Source: Massilia sp. W12
Lineage (GTDB): Bacteria; Pseudomonadota; Gammaproteobacteria; Burkholderiales; Burkholderiaceae_D
Length of the DNA stretch: 64,000 nt
NCBI RefSeq assembly: GCF_037300705.1
Contig: NZ_CP147776.1
Coordinates: forward strand, 4,464,001-4,528,000
Direction of reading: 5' to 3'
The notes below the pieces were generated by a model, which did not search any database, was not told the DNA's origin, and saw only the letters and a program-made list of their open reading frames with translations. The number at the start of each line of letters is the position of its first letter. Within the stretch, counting starts at the first letter, position 1. Shown here one piece after another: positions 12,483 through 20,850 of this stretch. The position numbers and the translations under genes are program-made.

Positions 12483-13034
12483 TCAATAGGGTGAGCTACC
12501 TGGAATAGAGAATTTAATACCAGTCAGAGCATGCTCTTGCACTATTTTCTCCAGCTTTTCTTTAGCGACTTGATTGATATAAATACAGATTCGTGCCGTC
12601 AACGCATCTTTAAATATCAATGGTACTTCCTGGTCAAACTCTGAGAAAAAAGCGGGACGTTTAACTAGTTGATACTCATCAAACTCAGAATGTTCCTGAT
12701 CTATGCAAGGCAGGAGTTTTGTAACGTTGTAGAAAAATTCTGGCTCACCTTCACAATTCAATTCGAGGAGCTGACCAAATGGCGCCAGAAATTCATGCAA
12801 TAATAAATAGGCGCGTTGACTCAATACAATCGAACCAAACCAAAGGTGGCTGAAATCTGCACGAGGAGACTTGGTTTTCTTCCTGTGCTTTAATATTGTT
12901 TGCACAAATGGTGGTGCTGGCCATTGCAATGGCGATCCATTTGTTTCAAACAGCTGCCCGAGTGGATCTACAGAATAATCTCCGGCGAGAACTGCATATT
13001 TATTAATTCCATCATTTCTTATTTCGTAGATCAT
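12483..13034 (-). CDS. Putative immunity protein (DUF1629/Imm11-like) for the AHH toxin
   Basis: A 183-residue soluble, acidic protein with no signal peptide, beginning MIYEIRNDGINKY after a good GAGGTAATT ribosome site. The C-terminal sequence ALTGIKFSIPG and the general layout resemble the DUF1629/Imm11-like immunity families, though the match is by eye only. It starts 7 bases after the toxin stop, the usual arrangement of nuclease toxin and immunity protein. Its base composition is more AT-rich than its neighbours, which supports acquisition by transfer. Confidence 0.6.
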   Translation of the reverse strand: MIYEIRNDGINKYAVLAGDYSVDPLGQLFETNGSPLQWPAPPFVQTILKHRKKTKSPRADFSHLWFGSIVLSQRAYLLLHEFLAPFGQLLELNCEGEPEFFYNVTKLLPCIDQEHSEFDEYQLVKRPAFFSEFDQEVPLIFKDALTARICIYINQVAKEKLEKIVQEHALTGIKFSIPGSSPY

Positions 13035-13041
13035 AATTACC

Positions 13042-13629
13042 TCAGTAAGGGAAAATCCCAGAAAGAATTTCCTGTTTTATTTTTCGTAACGTTAATCGCC
13101 CATCTTGCGCAGGTTGGTTTCTAATTCTTCCCAGCCGAAGATTGACTTCCAAATAATAGACACCAGTATGCAACGTTTGATGAACTAATGCTTGCGGCAA
13201 ACTTGGCACGGCCGATGAAGCAAAGCGGGGTAAATAAACTCCGTTATCTGCATCATTGATTGCAATACCCCATATGAATAGGCAAGACCTTGCAATATGT
13301 GCATCAATTGCCAACCTCGCCACAATATGATGCGCCGCCACATATTGCGGTCTTGGCGTGCCGGTGTTGCGGTTGATGTTGCGCGCCAGGGTGCGGGAGT
13401 GGTTGACGGGGCGGGCGGCGTCCATGGCGAGGGAGATGGCTTGGTTTGGGGCGGTGATGCCCAGTTTGTCATAATGCGCTTGCGCTAACTGTTTTTTCTG
13501 GTTTTGTAACATCAGGGTATTGAGCGCCTGATGCGCATTGGCGCCGCTGTTGGCCAAGGTTTGTGCGGCGCTGATGCGCTGCGCCAGGATGGTTTGGCCA
13601 GTGGTGGTGACTTTTTGTGCGTTTGACAT
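13042..13629 (-). CDS. AHH-family nuclease toxin (polymorphic toxin C-terminal module)
   Basis: A 195-residue protein. The C-terminal half fits the AHH nuclease family of the HNH/Endonuclease VII superfamily. It has the diagnostic Ala-His-His at residues 99-101 (YVAAHHIVARLAIDAH), the following GIAINDADNGVYLPRF block, and a later His-containing helix (HQTLHTGVYY). The first 90 residues are an Ala/Gln-rich helical leader. No secretion domain is attached, so it is either an orphan cassette or a cargo of a secretion system elsewhere. The ATG at 13629 follows GGAG at 7 bases. It is transcribed with the putative immunity gene. Confidence 0.8.
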   Translation of the reverse strand: MSNAQKVTTTGQTILAQRISAAQTLANSGANAHQALNTLMLQNQKKQLAQAHYDKLGITAPNQAISLAMDAARPVNHSRTLARNINRNTGTPRPQYVAAHHIVARLAIDAHIARSCLFIWGIAINDADNGVYLPRFASSAVPSLPQALVHQTLHTGVYYLEVNLRLGRIRNQPAQDGRLTLRKIKQEILSGIFPY

Positions 13630-13817
13630 CAAGACTCCGGGATAATGGGGACGCCGAATCAGATTTGCAATGCGGCAAGGAAGAAAAATTCCTAAAAGAC
13701 AATATTTCGATCATACCATACAGCCGCCCGCCATAGAATTTTTACGCGTATTTTCGCTTAGCAATCAAGCTATTGCGATGCAATCCGCGACGATGCGCAC
13801 TTTGCCGGCATGCTGAG

Positions 13818-15131
13818 TCAAGTCACCAAACGCAAATTGCCAGGGCCGGGGCTTGGCGATGGCGGCAAACGCAAGATGTCATCAATCATGCGCACCCGCA
13901 GCAATTGCTCTTTCAGGGGCAAGGCCAGTAACAACTCCACCAGCCGGCATGCATCCGGGGTCAGCGGCTGTTGAAAATAACTGGCAAATAAATTGCAATC
14001 CTCTTGCAGCTTGCGCACTTGTACGCGCATATGATTCAACTGTTCATCGTAGCTGGCTTGTTGTTGCTGCGCTTTGCGCTTTGCTCTGGCCAACTGCCCT
14101 TGCAAATCTTGCACTTTTTTCCGGCTCGCCTCATCTGCCCCGGCGGGGGCGCTGAGAGCATCGACTAGCTGAACACTGGTACTCAAATCCGCTTGCAACT
14201 GCGCAATTTCGGCGTCGCTGCTTTGCTGCGCCGCCTGTTTATGCCCTTCCAACTGGACGATGCTGGCGCGCATGAGCGCCAATTCTGCTTGCAAGTCTTG
14301 TAATTCCTGCGCATGGCGGGCCTGCAGCGCTTGCAATTGCGCATCATACTGGCTGGCCTGGGTTTGCAATTGCTGATGATGCTGGCTAATCAAGGCCTGT
14401 ATGCGCAAGCTGGCCACACGCCGCGCTAAACGCAGACGTTGCGACAAGCGCACCGCGCGCGCAGCCTGCTGCAGTTGCTGGCACAAGAGCTGGATTAAAC
14501 GCGGCGCGTAATACAGTGTGAGCAAGACGGAAATGGCCAAGACCAAGTAGGGGAAAACCATTTTGCCATTTAAGATTTGGAAAACGCCAAAGCTGCAGGC
14601 AATCACGAGCAAGCCCAGCCAATGCAGCCACTGCCGGCCGGAAAAGCGCGGTCGCGCTGGCAGCGCTGGCCACCATCGCGGGCCGAACAAGCGTTGCATC
14701 GGCCAATCCAGCGCGGGCCAAGCCGCTAAACCACCGTCCTTCGCCAGCGGCAGCCAGGAAATACGCAGCAGGCTATATACCGCAATCAAGCCATTGAGGT
14801 AGTGAAATAATTTGTAGTCATACAATAAGTCGAGGCAAGCTTCCCAGTGCAAGGCTTTACTCGTGAGCAGAAATAAGATCAGAAAAATTTTATATACGCT
14901 TAACGCAATGACATCGCGTGCAACTGGAGTATGCCGCCATTTGTACAAAAAAACGATATGAGCGCCAGGAACCATTAACAAATAAGGGATATACAAGCCA
15001 CTAACAGCAAATTTCTGCATGTCAATCATGAAGAGAATGAGGGCTTGTGCATATGACAATAGCCAAAGTGCAATCATAATGCTTATATCAGTACCGATTT
15101 GCACGTTTTTTTCTTCTTGATGATATTTCAC
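13818..15131 (-). CDS. Membrane protein with long cytoplasmic coiled coil, unknown function
   Basis: A 437-residue protein that I do not recognise. Several hydrophobic segments lie in the first 140 residues and two more near 170-215, so it is an inner-membrane protein of six to eight helices. From about residue 230 to 375 it is a Gln/Ala/Leu-rich coiled coil (QALISQHHQQLQTQASQYDA and similar). A short helical tail ends in a Pro-rich segment. It follows an XRE regulator and a small proline/cysteine protein on the same strand, 30 bases behind the latter, which suggests a three-gene unit. Confidence 0.75.
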   Translation of the reverse strand: MKYHQEEKNVQIGTDISIMIALWLLSYAQALILFMIDMQKFAVSGLYIPYLLMVPGAHIVFLYKWRHTPVARDVIALSVYKIFLILFLLTSKALHWEACLDLLYDYKLFHYLNGLIAVYSLLRISWLPLAKDGGLAAWPALDWPMQRLFGPRWWPALPARPRFSGRQWLHWLGLLVIACSFGVFQILNGKMVFPYLVLAISVLLTLYYAPRLIQLLCQQLQQAARAVRLSQRLRLARRVASLRIQALISQHHQQLQTQASQYDAQLQALQARHAQELQDLQAELALMRASIVQLEGHKQAAQQSSDAEIAQLQADLSTSVQLVDALSAPAGADEASRKKVQDLQGQLARAKRKAQQQQASYDEQLNHMRVQVRKLQEDCNLFASYFQQPLTPDACRLVELLLALPLKEQLLRVRMIDDILRLPPSPSPGPGNLRLVT

Positions 15132-15161
15132 GCCTCTCTCCCATTTACGTATTTAGCAAGA

Positions 15162-15425
15162 TTATCTTGGCGGTGGAGGTGCATCCGGAAGCGAGTAAAT
15201 CACTTCGCCTTCTACAGACTCGGCTACCTTCCGTGGCGCGGCAAGAGCCCCCACATCCACAAACAAACATCTTGGCGGAGGTGGGTTGCCCGTTCCCGCA
15301 CAAGTCACACAATCATCAGTCGGCGCTAACTCAGTACTAAGCGCCACATCTCCCCCGCCATCCACTGGCAAGCAACCCGCGTCCATCGACACACCCGACA
15401 CCTGCTGAGCAAACATATCCCACAT
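15162..15425 (-). CDS. Small hypothetical protein with Cys and poly-Pro motifs
   Basis: An 87-residue frame starting MWDMFAQQVSGVSMDAG after a strong GGGGAGAAAG ribosome site at good spacing, ending in SLPDAPPPPR. It contains a CVTCAGTGNPPPPRC segment, with four Cys in all, but no recognised domain. A longer in-frame reading upstream overlaps the regulator gene and is probably not used. Its position between the XRE regulator and the membrane coiled-coil gene suggests co-transcription. The function is unknown. Confidence 0.6.
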   Translation of the reverse strand: MWDMFAQQVSGVSMDAGCLPVDGGGDVALSTELAPTDDCVTCAGTGNPPPPRCLFVDVGALAAPRKVAESVEGEVIYSLPDAPPPPR

Positions 15426-15504
15426 GACTTTCTCCCCGGTGGTGAAAAAGTCAACAGTATATTCCCACGCGGCAAGGCCGGATAGGGTGACTTGCTTCCC
15501 GCGC

Positions 15505-16050
15505 TCAGGCCTTCCGTTGCAGCGTCGCCAGCAGCGGCAAATCCTGCAAAACGTCCCGCAGTTGTGCTTCCGGCAGGGCCAGCAGGGTCTGGCGCAGCGT
15601 CGCCGGGCTGGATTGCATGCCGGCATAGACGCGCTGCAGCAAAAGCGCGATGCTGTGATCGGACAGGTCTTGTTCCAGCAAGGCCATGGCCCAGCCGACC
15701 AGGGTGTGGTGTTGACCTTGATCCAGCCGCACGCCATCCAGCCAGACCGACTGCGCGACGATGCGCATCGCGGCTTCCAAGCGCGCCTTGTCGGCGGCTT
15801 CGTGCTTTGCGGCAGCGGCATACATACGGCCTTGTCCGGTCAAGAGCCAGTGCAAATTCACGCCGGATTGCGCCAGTTTGATCAAGGCCAGCGATCCCGG
15901 CATCACGCTGCCCATTTCGTATTTTTGCCACACCGAGCGCGTGACCCCGGCCATTTTGGCGATGTCGGTTTGGCGCAAGTTCAGCGCCTCGCGCAAAGCT
16001 TGCAAGCGCAAGCCCACTTCGCCCCCACTATTGTTCCGTTCTTCATCCAT
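15505..16050 (-). CDS. XRE-family transcriptional regulator
   Basis: A 181-residue DNA-binding protein. A Cro/C1-type helix-turn-helix occupies about residues 12-65 (LRQTDIAKMAGVTRSVWQKYE and on to NLHWLLTGQG). The C-terminal part is helical and may serve dimerisation. The ATG at 16050 follows AGGGG. Two palindromes lie 45-125 bases upstream, between it and the divergent response regulator, and are candidate autoregulatory operators. It heads the unit with the small Cys/Pro protein and the membrane coiled-coil protein. Confidence 0.85.
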   Translation of the reverse strand: MDEERNNSGGEVGLRLQALREALNLRQTDIAKMAGVTRSVWQKYEMGSVMPGSLALIKLAQSGVNLHWLLTGQGRMYAAAAKHEAADKARLEAAMRIVAQSVWLDGVRLDQGQHHTLVGWAMALLEQDLSDHSIALLLQRVYAGMQSSPATLRQTLLALPEAQLRDVLQDLPLLATLQRKA

Positions 16051-16096
16051 GGCAGCCCCTTTGTAAGGCGCGAATTATAAGCAATTCAGCTCAAGC

Positions 16097-16173
16097 GCTC
16101 ACTTTTTGTGAGCAAAGTCACACAAAAACAACAAATTGAAATTTTTCGCAATAAAAAGCATCAAATTTGATGC
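16097..16173. promoter_or_regulatory. Two palindromic candidate operators in the divergent region
   Basis: GCTCAC-TTTTT-GTGAGC spans 16097-16113 and a perfect 16-base palindrome GCATCAAATTTGATGC spans 16158-16173. Both lie in an AT-rich gap between the XRE gene and the divergent response regulator. They are typical in size for binding sites of dimeric helix-turn-helix proteins. The assignment to the XRE protein is inferred from position only. Confidence 0.5.
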
Positions 16174-16334
16174 CTAATGGTGAAAATAATGTGCATTATG
16201 AATACGCCGCTATCTTTCATGTCTCACGAAAACGGCACGGTAAGGCAGTATCTGGCGCGCGTCGCCGCCCTGAATTGGCGCCGCGATTTTTCAACATGCC
16301 CCGCCTCACGGGCGGGCGCTCAGCAACAGGAACT

Positions 16335-17018
16335 ATGATGAAAACGGAAGAGGCGACACAAAAACCACATCTCTTGATTGTTGATGACCAGCGCTTGTTG
16401 TTGGATTTGCTGTGCAAGGAGTTGCGTGAGCATTACCAGATTACCGCTGTCAACAGCCGACATGCGGCGCAGAATGCGATCCGCAACACGCGCTTTCAAG
16501 TGGCGATGCTGGATTTGCAATTGGGCGCCGAAGACGATGGTTTGCATTTGCTGCCGGAACTGTTGCGGCGCGGATTCAAGGTGCTTGTGCTCACCGACGC
16601 CATGGATCGGGCGGCAATCCGGGCTTGTATCCGCTTGGGTGCTCATGGCGTGGTGGATAAAACCTGGGAATTGTCGCATTTGCATGAAGCGCTCGGGGCG
16701 GTGCTCAGCAACCATCTGGCCTTTCCTCAACAGCTGTTATCGCAGGCCTTGCTTGAGCCGCGCAATCTCTTGCCATATTTAAGTGACCGTGAAATGCTGA
16801 TCTTGGATTTGTTATTGCAGCAACCGATGCCAAGCAACGAAGAGATGGCGAGCAAGATTGGGATCTCGACGGGCAGAGTGAAAAATTGTCTGACTGAAAT
16901 TTATTCAAAATTCAAAGTGATTGGCCGCCATGCTTTGGCAGAGGAGGCGCGGCGGCGCGGGTATTTTCCCGGGATTCACCGGGCACGCATGGCTGACAAA
17001 TCGCGCCAGCAGCCTTGA
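16335..17018 (+). CDS. NarL/FixJ-type response regulator
   Basis: A 227-residue two-domain regulator. The N-terminal receiver has LLIVDDQRLLLD and the phospho-acceptor Asp in VAMLDLQLG. The C-terminal part (YLSDREMLILDLL through IGISTGRVKNCLTEIYSKF) matches a LuxR-type helix-turn-helix. The start is one of two adjacent ATGs (16335/16338) preceded by AGGA; an in-frame extension upstream lacks a plausible leader. No cognate kinase gene is adjacent, so the partner is unknown. It is divergent from the XRE regulator. Confidence 0.85.
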   Translation: MMKTEEATQKPHLLIVDDQRLLLDLLCKELREHYQITAVNSRHAAQNAIRNTRFQVAMLDLQLGAEDDGLHLLPELLRRGFKVLVLTDAMDRAAIRACIRLGAHGVVDKTWELSHLHEALGAVLSNHLAFPQQLLSQALLEPRNLLPYLSDREMLILDLLLQQPMPSNEEMASKIGISTGRVKNCLTEIYSKFKVIGRHALAEEARRRGYFPGIHRARMADKSRQQP

Positions 17019-17779
17019 CAAATGCACCCTCTGCCCGGCGCGCCACTGCCCTGCAAGGACAAGACCTGCTGCGCTCCAGCTGAAAGCGCGCCGCCTGATC
17101 CCGTACATACAAAATAAAATGCGCCGCTATCATGCGCCCCTCCCCTTTTTCCCTGTTTGCGCAACTGCCGAATACATAATCCGCAGAAAAACACAGCCAA
17201 GCACGCAAAATAGAAAGAATCTTCAGCGCTTTGCCGATTCGCCAAGTATTCCGCGCAAATTTCATGATGTGGAAAACAGAATGTGACGGCAAATTGCTTA
17301 TCTTGCAGTTTTAACCGGATAAAATTCAATCCATGCTGCTTGCCATGAAATTTTATCCCGTTTACCGCGCGCGGCCTGCGAAGTGAATTCGGGGCCGGAT
17401 GTGCTCTTGAAAAGTGACAGAGTGATCAATACAGAGCAGATTGCCAATACAGCAGGCAATCGCAATTCTGTGATTTTTTTGACAATTCGATATTTCGCGC
17501 AAAATTATCGCGCCGAATCTTGCTGCGGATCAAAAAAGCAAATGCTTGATCCTTGCAATATGCAGCATTTCGCATCAAAAATGCGGCAATTGACAGCTAT
17601 ATAGCCCTGATTTACGCTGAATCCCGATTGCGCAAGAGTCACTCCGCCCCACCCGGCGCGGCTTGAACCGCTCGCCTTACCCGGCTCCGCATGGCTTTTC
17701 CGCCTGCGCAATCACCCTTTGCAAATGTGCGAACTTCGCGCCCATTTCGCGCCAATAAAAATCAATGGAGACAACAGAG
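17019..17779. other. Long intergenic region without a recognisable gene
   Basis: About 760 bases, clearly more AT-rich from about 17100 on. Several short frames exist but none has a convincing ribosome site together with gene-like codon use. A small CGCAT-caaaa-ATGCG hairpin lies near 17570. The promoter of the downstream protease must lie here, but I could not fix a -35/-10 pair with confidence. Confidence 0.5.
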
Positions 17780-19297
17780 ATGAACCGCAATTATCTGCTT
17801 GTGGCAGCCTTGCTCGCGCTGCCCGCTTTTGCACAACAACACGAATTGGCCACGGAAGCCGTTGGGATTGAACTGGGCAGCGTGCAGCAAGTGGTGGAGG
17901 CTTACAGCAAGCAACACCGCGATATCCGCAGCACGTTTCAGGCCAATCTGGGCGGGCACAGCCTTGCCGCTGACATCCGCGATTTTTTTCAGCGCGATGG
18001 CAAGTTTTCCATCAGCGGTCAGGCGCTGGGTACGCCAAATTCGGTCTTTATGCTCAAAGGCGATCAGAAAAAAGCCTATGGCTATCTGGTGCTGCACGAC
18101 AGCAAAAAAGCGTTTGAATACACCACCGACAAGCATGGCCGGGTGTGGGCGCATGCGGTGCCATTGAAAAAAATCTATCCGGATCTGGATGAAAAATTCA
18201 TTGCTGAAAATGTGCCGGAACAAGGTTTGCTGGCGGTTTCACATCCGGTCTATAGCAGTATGGCCCTGCGTCAGGCGCCGCATATCGGCCCTTACAATAA
18301 TCAAGACGTGACCAAACTCGAAAGCCGGCCCGGCAGCCCGTATGTGTTTTATCTGAACACCCGGGCGGTGATGAATGGCAGCACGCCTTTGAATGGCGTC
18401 AGCAAAGAAAATATGTATCGCGCCTGGCAATCGGTGGCGGATCAGTATTCGATGCTGAATATGAATGTGACCACCAACCGTGCGGTATATGACGCGGCGA
18501 AAGCGGCGAATGTGCTGCGCACCGGCATCTTGAATTTTGTGAATCAGGATGGGCGCTCTTTTGCGCCGGTGCATTCATTCGGCACCACCTCCGCCGGCAC
18601 GCTGTATCGCAATCCTTCTTCCGGTTTTGATTATGGCTATGGGATAGGGATGACCGCCGCGCACGAGGTCGGGCATCAGATGGGTATGCTGCATGACGGC
18701 GGCGGCGGCGATGGCGAATATTTCGGCGGCATCGCTGCTTTCCAGTGGGGGCCTATCATGGGCAATTACTGGCGCGGCGGTTCCTGGGCCAATCAACTCT
18801 TCACCTGGAGCCGGGGGGAATATACCGGCGCCAGCAATAAAGAAGATGATTTCAACATCATGACTGTGGGCGAAGGCGTGCCCTACCGGGCGGATGACAA
18901 TGTGAGCGGCAAGGCGATGGTGTTTGGCGCGAGTGGCGTGATTGATCCGCGCAGCAACTGGGGCCAGATCGAGCGCAATACGGACAGCGACGCTTTTACC
19001 TTCAAACTCAACAGCAATGGCGTGTTGAATTTGCGCATTGACCCGATTGAATATCTGCGCATGCTGGATGTCGAAGCCACGCTGTACAACGCGGCCGGCA
19101 GCGTGGTGGCGCGCAGCAATCTGGCGGTGCACCGTTCGGCGGAATTCGTCAATCTGCAATTGCCGGCGGGCGCTTACAAGCTGGTGATTCAGGGCGGCGC
19201 AGAGGGTACGCCCGCTAATGGCTTCTCGAAATATGGCTCGGTGGGGTATTACGCCATGAAGGGCAGCTTGAGCGGGACGATCGGGCTGGCGCGCTAA
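17780..19297 (+). CDS. Secreted zinc metalloprotease (metzincin type)
   Basis: A 505-residue exported protein starting MNRNYLLVAALLALPAFAQQ, a typical Sec signal peptide. The zinc-binding motif HEVGHQMGMLHD at about residues 295-306 fits the metzincin pattern HExxHxxGxxHD, with Glu296 catalytic. Upstream segments (NMYRAWQSVADQYSMLNMNV, LRTGILNFV) are like those of reprolysin/M12-type bacterial proteases. The last 120 residues look like a pre-peptidase C-terminal beta domain (SDAFTFKLNSNGVLNLRIDP, LPAGAYKLVIQG). Export to the medium or cell surface is likely. It is a single-gene unit with a strong hairpin behind it. Confidence 0.9.
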   Translation: MNRNYLLVAALLALPAFAQQHELATEAVGIELGSVQQVVEAYSKQHRDIRSTFQANLGGHSLAADIRDFFQRDGKFSISGQALGTPNSVFMLKGDQKKAYGYLVLHDSKKAFEYTTDKHGRVWAHAVPLKKIYPDLDEKFIAENVPEQGLLAVSHPVYSSMALRQAPHIGPYNNQDVTKLESRPGSPYVFYLNTRAVMNGSTPLNGVSKENMYRAWQSVADQYSMLNMNVTTNRAVYDAAKAANVLRTGILNFVNQDGRSFAPVHSFGTTSAGTLYRNPSSGFDYGYGIGMTAAHEVGHQMGMLHDGGGGDGEYFGGIAAFQWGPIMGNYWRGGSWANQLFTWSRGEYTGASNKEDDFNIMTVGEGVPYRADDNVSGKAMVFGASGVIDPRSNWGQIERNTDSDAFTFKLNSNGVLNLRIDPIEYLRMLDVEATLYNAAGSVVARSNLAVHRSAEFVNLQLPAGAYKLVIQGGAEGTPANGFSKYGSVGYYAMKGSLSGTIGLAR

Positions 19298-19308
19298 GCA
19301 GGTCAAAT

Positions 19309-19340
19309 GCCGGCGCTTGTTTGATGAAACAAGCGCCGGC
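19309..19340 (+). terminator. Hairpin terminator behind the metalloprotease gene
   Basis: Perfect 14-base arms GCCGGCGCTTGTTT and AAACAAGCGCCGGC flank a GATG loop, starting 11 bases after the stop codon. A T-rich stretch follows only after some 10 bases. Confidence 0.75.
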
Positions 19341-19573
19341 GTCTGCCTGATTTTCGTATGGCGCCTGAGAGGCCCCGCCATCCCTCAACATCATTCATCA
19401 ATCTAAGCCCGATACGTGTACAACGAATAAAACATTTGACACTTCATGGTTTCCTACAGGAAAATATTCCCCGCATACTTGCAGACCGGCAATGCATAAT
19501 GCAAAGCCCATAGCTTTCATGCAATGGGTTCCACAATAAAAACGCCTATACCACCCTGTTAACAAGGAATCTC

Positions 19574-20230
19574 ATGAAACTGCTCTCCACTCTGTTGGCG
19601 GCGGCTGCGCTCGCCATGTCCGCACAAGCCAGCGCTGAAGTCAATCTGCTGCGCAATGGCTCGTTTGAAGAAGTACAAATTCCCAGCAATTCGACCTGGC
19701 GTATCTATAACAGCGGCTCGACCGGGATCCCCGGTTGGACTGTGCTGGGCGCTGACACCCAACTGACCCGCACCGAATTCGTCCCTGCTGCGCATGGCAA
19801 TCAATGGATTGATCTGACCGGCATCTATGGCTACAACAAGGGTTTGCTGTCGGATGGCTTCGCCACTGAAGCCGGCAAGCGCTACACCGTCTCGTTTGAT
19901 CTGGGCGACTTCCACGCTCAAGGTTTTCGCACCGCGACCCTGGCCCTGACCGTGAATAATCAGCCGCGTCAATTGTTCACCAATATCTATGAAGGCGGCA
20001 TCATGGATTGGGAACGCAAGAGCTACACCTTCACCGCTGACAGCAACATTACCCGTTTGAGCTTTTTGGGCGTGGAAAACGGCTCCCTCAGCAATAACGC
20101 TGTGATCGGTCTGGACAATGTGGTGGTGAACGCCGCACCGGTGCCGGAAGCGGAAACCTACGCGATGATGCTGGCCGGTCTGGCCGGCCTGGGTCTGCTG
20201 ACCCGCCGCAAGCAAAACCAGTCCATCTGA
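19574..20230 (+). CDS. PEP-CTERM sorting-domain protein (DUF642-like)
   Basis: A 218-residue exported protein. A Sec signal peptide (MKLLSTLLAAAALAMSAQASA) precedes a beta-rich domain beginning NLLRNGSFEE with PGWTVLG, a pattern seen in DUF642-type carbohydrate-binding-like proteins. The C-terminus VPEAETYAMMLAGLAGLGLL followed by TRRK is a PEP-CTERM signal: the motif, a hydrophobic helix and a basic end, recognised and removed by an exosortase. No exosortase gene lies in the window. Such proteins are usually linked to extracellular polysaccharide or floc formation. The ribosome site is AAGGAATCTC. Confidence 0.9.
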   Translation: MKLLSTLLAAAALAMSAQASAEVNLLRNGSFEEVQIPSNSTWRIYNSGSTGIPGWTVLGADTQLTRTEFVPAAHGNQWIDLTGIYGYNKGLLSDGFATEAGKRYTVSFDLGDFHAQGFRTATLALTVNNQPRQLFTNIYEGGIMDWERKSYTFTADSNITRLSFLGVENGSLSNNAVIGLDNVVVNAAPVPEAETYAMMLAGLAGLGLLTRRKQNQSI

Positions 20231-20244
20231 TTTTGCCCATACAG

Positions 20245-20272
20245 CAGCACACGCCGGCGTCGGCGTGTGCTG
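20245..20272 (+). terminator. Hairpin terminator behind the first PEP-CTERM gene
   Basis: Perfect 12-base arms CAGCACACGCCG and CGGCGTGTGCTG flank a GCGT loop, 14 bases after the stop. There is no T run. Confidence 0.7.
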
Positions 20273-20850
20273 CCGAGCAGCTTGTCTGACGCTTATCATG
20301 TCTCATCCAAATTACGGCGTGTAGTGCGTCCGCCGGAATAACGCAGCAAACTCCCGCACCATGGTCTGGCTGGAAATCGGCTTGATCAACTCCCCACCGG
20401 GCTTGAGACAAGCCCGCACATCCCCAAACCCTTCTGGAGAACTCTATGTTGAATAAAGCATTGCTGGCTGGCGTATTCGGCCTTGTCATGCACAGCGCCG
20501 CACTCGCCGCGCCTGTCACTTATTACTTTGCCGGCGCCTTGAATGATAACTTTGGCAGCTTATCGCTTGGCGCCACTTTCACCGGCTCCTTCACCTATGA
20601 AAGCGGGCAGGCGCTCAATCCCAATCCCTGGTTGCCGTATCGCGGCGATTATCGTTACAGCAATCTGAGCGTCACCTTTGGCCCGGCCACGGTGACAGAC
20701 CACGGCACTGGCGTGGTGAATGTGTATGATCGCGGCGCGCCAGGCACATATCCCGGCTCTGGCCCCTGGGACGATGGGCGCGGCTATCCCACCGACATGT
20801 TTCACCTCTACACCTTCAATCTGAATGGCAGCCTGGGTGGCCTGCAATTA

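Noticed and set aside
15162-15821. A 219-residue frame covering the XRE gene and the small Cys/Pro gene.
   Set aside because: The first half is antisense-free but out of frame with the XRE gene and Arg/Cys-rich like a shadow; a strong ribosome site marks a start at 15425.
17383-17604. A 73-residue frame in the gap before the metalloprotease.
   Set aside because: No ribosome site, no gene-like codon use and no recognised family.
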